Notes under the pieces: model-generated
Database searches by the model: none
Told to the model about the DNA's origin: nothing
Seen by the model: only the letters and a program-made list of their open reading frames with translations
Origin: Rehmannia glutinosa
Lineage: Eukaryota; Streptophyta; Magnoliopsida; Lamiales; Orobanchaceae
Direction: 5' to 3'
DNA length: 64,000 bases
NCBI GenBank assembly: GCA_016081115.2
Contig: CM071926.1
Coordinates: 13,839,971 to 13,903,970 of the forward strand
Translations under genes and position numbers: made by a program
Shown: positions 56,693 through 64,000 of the stretch, piece by piece
How the letters are laid out: every line of letters begins with the position of its first letter
Position numbering within the stretch: position 1 is the first letter of the stretch

Positions 56693-58187
56693 TGTTAAGT
56701 TGGTTTTATACCAATGTATTGAGTGCTCTCTAGACTCAGGATTTTGCGTTGTTTTCGGGTATTTTAGTGTCGTTTGAGTCGAGTTTGTGTCATTTGTTGT
56801 CGTTTGAGAGTCGGGACCAATCTTGGAAGTGAATATGGTTAAAAACGATGAAAAACGTGTTTGGGAGAGGTGAAGATCGCGTTTTAGAAGCAGAAAAACG
56901 GAAAAATATCGAGCAAGGGCACGATTCATTGGTGGGCGTCTGGCGCCTATACACAAAGGCGGGCGCCCAAATATACGACAGCAGGAGACGTGTGAAGTCG
57001 GCGCATCTGCAGCGCCATTATTTTGCGGCCCTTGCTGCAGTGCGCGCACGACGGATGAACGGAGCAAAACAAATGATGAGCAACAGCCGATAGACCAACA
57101 TGGGAAGAGGCGAGGATGGAGGCGCTGCTGCAGCTGCATGCAGCGAACATAGCGAGAACACTTGGACGGCTTGTCAAGAATGTGCGTCTTCAATGGGCCG
57201 CTGAAGACGACAGAGTGGCCCAGGCCTTTTTATTTTTGGGCCGTTTGGCGGATTTTCGAGGGTTTCAAGCCTATAAATATAAGAATGCTCGTACAAACAA
57301 GGGTCGGACATTATTTTGAGCACAACGCACGGCAAAGAGACTCGGAGCTAGGGTTCGGGACGGCAATTGGAGGCACTTCTCCTGGCACAGAGAGAATTCC
57401 TTCTCTTTTTTTCTTCTCAATTCTTTCTTTATTTTTCTTTGTCGATTTCTTGAGATGTATAATTATTTCTTCATGAATTTTTATACATCCAATATGAGCT
57501 AAACCCATATTTCTAGGGATTGATGTAACTACGTTTGAACCTATGTTTTGATTTCAGTTTATGAAATTCGCATGTTATTTAATCTATTTGTGCTATTTGA
57601 TTTGATTGCATCCGGATTATCGATCAATAATTGATTGTTTGGCGTGTTTGATTTGACGCTAGAGAGAGGTAATTGAACGCCTGGCCATAGAATCGACAAC
57701 AACCTAGGGTTTCATAGAATCGAGAGGTTTATGAATCTTTTGCAGCTTTGTGATAGAATATTCATTGAGCGCATTAGGGTTTAATTTATGATTTTTATAG
57801 AGATATCGAAATCGTAAATTGGAACTAGAATCACTTGGCACTCAAGAGAGGAAGTGATAAACGGTAGGAATATTGGCTTATAGATTAATAACTTGTGATT
57901 AATAAACTGGATTGAAAACATAGGGGATAACTAGGTGAAATCAACCCTCTCGAATTCATCTTCTACGTGTTTGATTAATTGTGTGAACCAATTAGTTAGT
58001 TTATTTTTAGTTTTATTTTTAGTTTAATAAATCTTCATACCTTTTCGATTTCTAGATAGAGTTAAGCTATTTTAATTATAGTACTTAGTATAAAAATTCG
58101 ATAACAATCCTGTGGAGACGATAACCCTACTTTCAAAACCTATACTAAAACTTGACATCGCACGCTTATGTAAGAAATTCGCGATCA
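56693..58187 (+). repeat. Element G 3' LTR
   Basis: Matches 51133-52615 throughout, with indels at CAG/CTG and CCG sites. It ends GAAATTCGCGATCA. Confidence 0.9.
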
Positions 58188-58645
58188 ACCCGGTCGGAGG
58201 AGGGGTCCAAATCCACTGCCTACCCCGACCGACGCCCTCCCTCATTTTTCATGTTCGAGTATGTTATGTTTCGTGTTTTCATCTCTTGGTACCAGTCGAC
58301 CGTTTGCTCGAGGTTGACCTCAAAATTGAAATATTGTCCAATTTTTGTCGAAAATAAACTACAAGAAATACTCCAAAAAATTAGTAAAAATATTTTAAAT
58401 CAATTGGGAGTATTTGGACAACTTTTATAAACATTGTTTTGGTAAAAAAAAAACAATTAACACAAAATCATTAAAAGCGTTGTCCAATTTTTATCGAATA
58501 ATAAACTCTAAGAAATACTCCAAAAATTGGCAAAAACATTTTAAATCATTTAGGAGTATTTGGACAACATTTATAAACATTGTTTTGGTATAAAAACTCA
58601 TTTAAACAAAATCATCAAAATCTTGATAAAAACATTTATCTAACA
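58188..58645 (-). repeat. Element B 3' LTR, second part
   Basis: Continues B's LTR after G: a CpG-rich patch, then TTGTCCAATTTTTGTCGAAAATAAA, as in element A, ending TTATCTAACA. Confidence 0.85.
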
Positions 58646-59095
58646 AACTCCCCTTTTTTGATGATTACAAACCAAAACAATTTTAGGAAGTTGATTTTAA
58701 AACAAAACATATTTTCGGTCTAAGATTAATCGATTACAAGCAAGATTTACCAAAAGTAAAACACACAAGGATAGGAGCAAATATTTTTCAAAATATTTTT
58801 GCATAAGCTCCCCCTATCAATATGCATATCAAGAACAAGTATAGAAGCAACCAACTGTAGAAGCTAAAAGTTTAGCTTGTACAAAACAAGCTTGAATTAT
58901 TTGAGCATAGAAGCTCCCTTTGTCACTAAATATCATTAGTCAAGCATAAAAGTCCACAATACATCAAATGGACTAAGTAATATTTATAGCTTTTGGCTTT
59001 TGAGAGCCCTAGCTTATAGCTTTTTTTTGCGAGCTTATTTTCGCTTCTTTGAGCATATGAGCGTTTTTCTTGTTTCTCCCCTTTGGAATCATCAA
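58646..59095 (-). other. Multiple polypurine tracts of element B
   Basis: The same four boxes as in A, in the same order: ACTCCCCTTTTTTG (58648-58660), AAGCTCCCCCTATCAA (58805-58820), AAGCTCCCTTTGTCA (58911-58925) and TCTCCCCTTTGG (59075-59086). The spacing is close to A's, with box 1 touching the LTR. Confidence 0.7.
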
Positions 59096-59930
59096 AAAGA
59101 GTGTTAGCACGATAAAAACATCATACAATTATATCAAAGTGTGCAATTTATCGATTTATCGGCGTTTTGAAAATTGAAGCTTAAATTCCAAATAAAAAGG
59201 GAAAAATTGATCATTTAATTTGAAAAAGCTCATTTGAGTGTCAAGACATGATCTCAATAAATATATAAGACTTTTGAAAGCATAAGAGTCGTGTATAAGT
59301 TGAAATTTTCTTTGCGACAATTCATCGAACACTTTGTGGGCGTGAAAAATAAAAGAAGTCGTATAAGGCCCTTGTAAATGAATCAAGCCAAAAATTTTCA
59401 TCACCAAATCAGTTCAAACATCGTTCAATACATCATAATTAACAAGCTCATCCCAATCATATGAAACTTCCATCAATAAAATTGCAAAAAATCCAAAAAC
59501 TCAAGGGTTTAACCCAATTGAGCAAAGGAAGTAAAATCCTTACCATTCAACCAAGAAAGACGAGCAATGATGATGATAATCGAGCCTCATTAAGTCCAAG
59601 ATATGAAATGTATGCAAGAAAACAAATTTGAAGTGAAATTTGTGTGCATTTGGCGAAGGGGACGAAAAATGAACATTTTGAGCCAAAATGGCTAAGTTTC
59701 AAAGACAGAGACGTTTTAAACCAAAAATTGGCGGCGACAGTCGACGGTGAGGGCGGCCGGGTCGAGGTGAGGTCCGACGGTTGCCCTCACACCAGTCAGC
59801 CCACTGTCTCAACTTATTTTCCCAAATCCAAATTTTCAACCAAAAATCCAATTTTTCGCCCCTAAGTTTTAAAAACGTGCAAAAATGAAAAAACGTAAAC
59901 CTCATTCAATATGCATTATGCCTAACCGAG
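59096..59930 (-). other. Element B 3' non-coding region
   Basis: No recognisable coding. A CpG-rich patch at 59735-59800 (GGCGGCCGGGTCGAGG) resembles that of A at 20315-20390. Confidence 0.65.
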
Positions 59931-60717
59931 CTCGCATAGATGCAAAGTCTCGGAAGATAGCGGTTTTGTAAAAATATCCGCCAATTGATCTTGAGATGGT
60001 ACGAAAGATATCTCAATTTTCATTTTGAAACACAATCCCTTAGAAAATGATGTCGAATCTCAATATGTTTAGTACGATTATGATGAACCGGGTTTTGAGC
60101 AATATTTATAGCGGATATGTTATCACAAAAATAGGAACACTTTCAAAAGAACATTTATAATCCGCTAAAGTTTGTTTCATCCAAAGAAATTGAGTACAAC
60201 AAAAGGGCGGAAATATATTCGGCCGGCCGTTGAAAGTGAAACACAATTTTGTTTCTTTGAAAACCAAGAAACTAGGCAATCACCAGAATTTGACATGATC
60301 AGGAAGTACTTTTACGATCATCAATATTTCCGCATAATCCCGAATCAATATAACCTTTAAGGAAAAAAATTTCATTCTTTGGATAAAATAAACCATATTG
60401 AATAGTGCCTTTCAAATATTGAAAAAATCCTTTTAACGGCACTCATATGAGATTCTTTGGGATTGCTTTGAAAACGAGCACATAGGCATACGACATGAAG
60501 AATATCCCGGTCTACTTGCGGTTAAATAAAGTAAAACTACCAATCATACTCGATATTTGGATTCATCAACCGAAATCTTGCCTTTTTCATCTTTGTCAAT
60601 CTTAACGCGTTTGTTGCCATTGGGGTAGAGACGGTTCTTCCTTCTTCAATGCCAAACTTCTTCAAAAGCTCCTTTGTATATTTTGATTGTGAAATACAAA
60701 TTCCTTCTTGGCATTGC
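59931..60717 (-). pseudogene. Element B: RNase H domain, degenerate
   Basis: Minus-strand pieces give LVSWFSKKQNCVSLSTAEYI (near 60200-60270), then CDNISAINIAQNPVHHNRTK and HIEIRHHFLRD (60020-60130), which is the copia RNase H signature. The RT tail (EGICISQSKYTKELLKKFG) is at about 60630-60700. Stops are frequent. Confidence 0.85.
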
Positions 60718-61400
60718 TTAATTTGAAGTCGAGGAAGAAGTTGAGCTCCCCATCATGCTCATTTCAAACTCACCTTGCATTAACTTAGAAAATTTCTTAC
60801 ACAAGGATTCATTAGTAGCACCAAAAATAATATCATCAACATAAATTTGCACTAATAAGCAATCTTGTCCTTTTTCAAAAACAAAGAGAGTAGTATCAAC
60901 TTCACCTCTTGTAAAACCATTTTGCAAAAGAAAAGAGCTAAGTCTATCATACCATGCACGGGGTGCTTGTTTCAAACCATACAAGGCCTTTTTAAGTTTA
61001 TAAACATCATTAGGCCTAGAGAAATTTCCAAACCCCGGAGATTGTTTTACATAGACTTCTTCTTGAATAAGACCATTTAAAAATGCGGATTTTACATCCA
61101 TTTGGTAAAGCTTGAAATTTTTAAAACAAGAATAGGCAAGTAAAATACGAATAGCTTCTAAAATGTACTGGTGCAAATGTTTCATCATAATCAATACCTT
61201 CTTCTTGACAATAACCTTGAGCTACTAACCTTGCTTTTTGTTTCGAACAATATTGCCTTGGTCATCGAGCTTGTTCGAAATACCCATTTTGTACCTATAA
61301 TCGTTTGAGATGGAGGACAAAGTACTAATTCCCATACATTATTCCTTTCAAATTGATTAAACTCCTCTTGCATTTCTAAAAACCAATCTTCATCTTCAAT
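60718..61400 (-). pseudogene. Element B: reverse transcriptase, degenerate
   Basis: The frame 60718-61194 is 158 codons long and clean. It contains YQMDVKSAFLNGLIQEEVYV, ALYGLKQAPRAWYDRLSSFL and the catalytic YVDD (60832-60843) within IYVDDIIFGATN. The upstream piece 61191-61373 has the W.LV..P....IGTKWVFR start of copia RT. One frameshift near 61190 separates them. Confidence 0.93.
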
Positions 61401-61979
61401 AGTTTCCTTAGCATTTTAGGCTCTTTTTGAGAAATAAGAGCTTTCTCGTAATTTTCCTCGGGTCATTACTTTATCAAGGAATCACCAATAATAAGATCTT
61501 TTGGGTGATCTCCTTAAATTTCATTGCTAGGGAAGATCCAAGTATCACCTTTATCTTCGAGGAACATTTGAGCTTGAAGGTTGATCATTTTGAGTATTAT
61601 CTTGAACAATGGGTTCAACAATATCCTCTTCATCATTTTCATCATTGGGTATCCTTTCAACACCAAGCTTCATTGAATTTGACATGGATGGATTCTTCAA
61701 CAACCCCACTAGTCTTTATTGTAAACCCGATATGCTTTGCTCTTGGTTGAATACCCATAAATATTCCTTCATCGGCCTTAGGATCAAGTTTGTCCAATTG
61801 ATCCTTAGTATTTAAAATAAAACATTTATATCCAAATATTTTGAAACAGATTAATATTTGGAGTTCTTCCTTTCCAAAGCTCATATGGAGTTTTATTCAT
61901 TTTAGACGAATATAAACTCGTTTAATGACATAGCAAGCGGTACTTACGGCCGGCCCAAAAATATTTTAGAACTGAAAAT
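61401..61979 (-). pseudogene. Element B: integrase C-terminal region and spacer
   Basis: The frame 61657-61884 has FGYKCFILNTKDQLDKLDPK and the GIFMGI segment (integrase C-terminal part of copia elements). The spacer to RT (61401-61656) is acidic and frame-broken. Confidence 0.8.
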
Positions 61980-62435
61980 TCATTGAGCAAGGACCGACTC
62001 ATTTCTTGAAGTGTTCGATTCTTCCTTTCGGCTACTCCATTTTGTTGAGGTGTCCTTGGAGCCAAATATTGTGACTATATCCCTTGGTTTCACAAAAGAC
62101 TCTAAATTTTCCATCAAATTCTCCACCTCGATCACTTGAATAGACTTAATAGTATCTTCCTTTTCATTCTCAATAAGTCTACACAACTTAACAAACTCAT
62201 TAACGGCATCGCTTTTATTTGTAAGAAATAGAGCCCAAGTATATCTAGAAAATTCAACTATAACAAAAGTGTAATGTTTTCCACTTAGACTTGTCGTACC
62301 AATATCCTCATACAAATCTAAATGAAGAAGTTGTAGAGGCTTGGTTGTGGAAATTTCATTTTTTGGCTTAAAACTACTCTTAACTAATTTGTTCTTTTGA
62401 CAAGTGTCACATAAGCCAAGATTTTCAAAATTCAA
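61980..62435 (-). pseudogene. Element B: integrase core, degenerate
   Basis: Reads CDTCQKNKLVKSSFKPK (zinc finger end), LLHLDLYEDIGTTSLSGKHY (first catalytic Asp region), then FSRYTWALFLTNKSDAVNEF and a FGSKDTSTKW stretch replacing the third block. The usual D-D of the second block reads VE, so a catalytic residue is lost or mis-called. Confidence 0.87.
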
Positions 62436-62449
62436 TTTGGGTAGTCCTT

Positions 62450-62930
62450 TTACATGTTGGTTTTGTAAATAGTTTGCAAGTTTTTATATCCAACATGTCC
62501 AAGTCGCCTATGCCATAAACTAGTTAAATCATTATTGGCGACAAGACAAGAAATATTTTGACTAACCAAATCACTAGTACAAATTTTGTAAAGATTGCCT
62601 TTTCTAATTGCTTCACAAATAATTTTATCATTTTTGGAAATAAGGCATTTTTCTTTATTAAAAACAACATTATAATTTGAATCACAAAGTTGGCTAACAC
62701 TTATCAAATTAAACTTAAGCACTTCTACTAAAAGAACATTACTAAGAGAGAAAGAAGAGTTACCAATTTCTCCATTTCCAAGAATTCTTCCTTTGTCATT
62801 GCCGAACATGACCATACCCTCTTCTTGGAGCTTGATATTGGTAAAAAGTTCTCTCTTTCCGGTCATATGGTGTGAACATCCACTGTCCACGAGCCATTTT
62901 GAATCCTCCATAGTTGTTATAGCCCCTATG
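62450..62930 (-). pseudogene. Element B: protease and pre-integrase domain
   Basis: A clean frame starting MEDSKWLVDSGCSHHMTG holds the DSG active-site box of the copia aspartic protease (residues 9-11). It is followed by NVLLVEVLKFNLISVSQLCD and LTSLWHRRLGHVGYKNLQ (pre-integrase). It processes the polyprotein. Only a short frameshift separates it from integrase. Confidence 0.93.
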
Positions 62931-63528
62931 ACCTACAAAAGAATTATTTTTAGGTACCTATAGTTTGGGGTCCACGGGGTTAGCCTTGAGACCTTTGGGT
63001 CTCCAAACAAAGCTAAAATTATTCTTCAATTTACAATGACTAACATAGTGACCAACTTTACCACAATAAAAACAAATAAGATTATGGGCACTACTAGACG
63101 TACAAAAGTCGGACCTTGGTCTTTTTTTCTTTGAAAGAGGTTGAAAAGGTTTATAGCCAAGTCCTAATTTAGAATGCTCACCTCTTTGTGCATCTAAAAT
63201 TTTTATAACTTTATCCGTACTTAAGTTAAAATGATGCACATCTTGTTTCAAACATTCAAGATCATTTGTGAGCGTTTGTTTTTCGGTTTCAAGAGTACGG
63301 ACTATAGTAAGAGTAGTAGCATGAGCTTTATCAAGAGATTCATAAGAAGTAAACAATTTATCCTTTTCTAATTTAAGCTCTTTATGCTCCTTTTTTAAAG
63401 TCTTGTATTTAACAATCGAATTTTGAAACTCATTTTGTAATTCATCAAAATCACATTGTAAATCATCAACTAAGGAAGAAGATGAAGCGTTAGAGCATAC
63501 CTCATTGTTTTCGTCGTCTATGGCCATA
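62931..63528 (-). pseudogene. Element B: gag C-terminal part with coiled coil and second zinc knuckle
   Basis: Frame 62958-63527: a coiled coil (LQCDFDELQNEFQNSIVKYK, LKKEHKELKLEKDKLFTSYE), then CFYCGKVGHYVSHC (63032-63074), a second CCHC knuckle, and WRPKGLKANPVDPK. Two separated knuckles are typical of Sirevirus gag. Close to element A's gag. Confidence 0.9.
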
Positions 63529-64000
63529 AGACCATGTTCGGATTCTCCTTCTTCGTCGGTTATTTCAAGTAGCTCATCCCAAGTTTTGACTTCCGCATTT
63601 AGAGCCTTCTTTTTCGGAAAAGGCTTCTTATTTTGTTCTCTTCTCGAGTTTTGGGCAATCGGCTATGAAGTGCCCGGATTTTCCGCATTTAAAACATGAG
63701 TTGTCTCTCGGTTTTTCTACTTATTTTTATTCACAAATTTTGCAAATTTACGAACAAGTGCGGCCGTCTCCTCATCATCATCATCAATATCATAATATAC
63801 ATTATTAGAAGAAGATGCAAGACCTTTAGGAATATTTTGCATACCGATTGATTAATGGATGGTTTGGAATTTTTCCTCTCCTTGAGATAGACTTCGTAGA
63901 TGAGGAGGTTCCCGATGAGCTCATCGAATTTGAGTGTATCGAGATTTTGTGCTTCGTGATAGTCGTCACTTTTTCGGACCATGAGCCGAGAAAAGCGTTC
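63529..64000 (-). pseudogene. Element B: gag, first zinc knuckle, truncated by window end
   Basis: The minus strand encodes CFKCGKSGHFIADCPKLEKR (63640-63696), a canonical CCHC RNA-binding knuckle, in a different frame from the downstream coiled coil. The frame 63731-63982 carries the central gag (YHEAQNLDTLKFDELIGNLL). The N-terminal gag and the 5' LTR lie outside. Confidence 0.88.

Larger units (their letters stand above)
51133..58187 (+). mobile_element. Element G: Athila-type gypsy element, gag-protease only
   Basis: LTRs 51133-52615 and 56693-58187. After the 5' LTR comes AGTTTTTGCGCCGTTG, a one-base-short version of the Athila primer site (..TTTTTGGCGCCGTTG..). The 3' LTR is preceded by TAAGTTTGGGGGTATT. 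Gag and protease are recognisable, but RT, RNase H and integrase are absent, so the 4.1-kb interior is far shorter than an autonomous Athila. The flanks GCCGG (51128-51132) and CCCGG (58189-58193) suggest the TSD. It sits in B's 3' LTR. Confidence 0.88.
50258..64000 (-). mobile_element. Element B: Sirevirus copia retrotransposon (minus), runs off the window
   Basis: The 3' LTR (50258-51132 plus 58188-58645, split by element G) is followed by repeated purine boxes, then pol and gag on the minus strand up to the window end. Order from the right: gag with two zinc knuckles and coiled coil, protease, integrase, RT, RNase H. This is the autonomous Sirevirus arrangement and could be the helper type for element A, whose gag is alike. 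The 5' LTR, primer site and second TSD copy (CTCTC at 50253-50257) lie beyond 64000. Confidence 0.9.

Noticed and set aside
56510..57193. 227-codon open frame on the minus strand, the longest in the window
   Set aside because: It lies antisense in element G's 3' LTR and tail. The partner LTR gives a differently broken frame. Composition is GC-patch driven and no domain is recognisable.
1..64000. tRNA, rRNA, CRISPR arrays, bacterial-type operons
   Set aside because: None seen. The organism is a plant and the repeats are dispersed transposon repeats, not regularly spaced arrays.

Overview
This window looks like heterochromatic, AT-rich DNA from a flowering plant. It is packed with plant transposable elements: Ty1/copia elements including Sirevirus-type ones, Ty3/gypsy elements including an Athila type, a plant L1-type LINE, hAT miniature elements, a TRIM-like element and a Caulimoviridae-like endogenous pararetrovirus. 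I found no intact host gene, tRNA, rRNA or CRISPR array. The species cannot be named from the sequence. All calls come from reading motifs, repeats and target-site duplications (TSDs) by eye; no database search was possible.

Layout, left to right. 1-662 is the 3' part of a Sirevirus-type LTR. 2004-3681 is a TRIM-like miniature retrotransposon (TSD GATCT). 3889-4556 holds one or two degenerate MITE candidates. 4887-33150 is a five-deep nest. An old copia LTR with leader (element E) is split by copia element D (minus strand, 5111-32562). D is split by element C (plus, 10175-31054), C by Sirevirus element A (minus, 16059-28096, TSD AACAT), and A's 5' LTR by gypsy-like non-autonomous element H (minus, 23012-27228, TSD ACTAT). 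33247-37210 is a decayed LINE. About 37270-39550 is a rearranged endogenous pararetrovirus. 40260-40699 and about 41744-42914 are LTR-like sequences. The second carries a 697-bp hAT element with a perfect 8-bp TSD, and another hAT element of 331 bp lies at 43138-43468.

From 43900 a second nest begins. Copia element F (plus; gag, protease, integrase, RT, RNase H) has its 3' LTR split at 50258 by Sirevirus element B (minus; its 5' end is beyond 64000). B's own 3' LTR is split by Athila-type element G (plus, 51133-58187), which keeps gag and protease only.

All coding regions are broken by stops and small indels. Autonomous-type elements D, F and B still show recognisable gag-protease-integrase-RT-RNase H order. 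A, C, G, H and the TRIM are non-autonomous. A and C are the most unusual. Both have Sirevirus-style LTR/PPT signals, but where pol should be they carry a gene resembling the plant 'putative plant transposon protein' domain. C additionally contains a gypsy integrase fragment. A recurrent single-base loss at CAG in tRNA-Met primer-binding sites, and LTR-pair differences at CAG/CTG sites, suggest that some frame breaks may be methylation-linked sequence errors rather than true decay.
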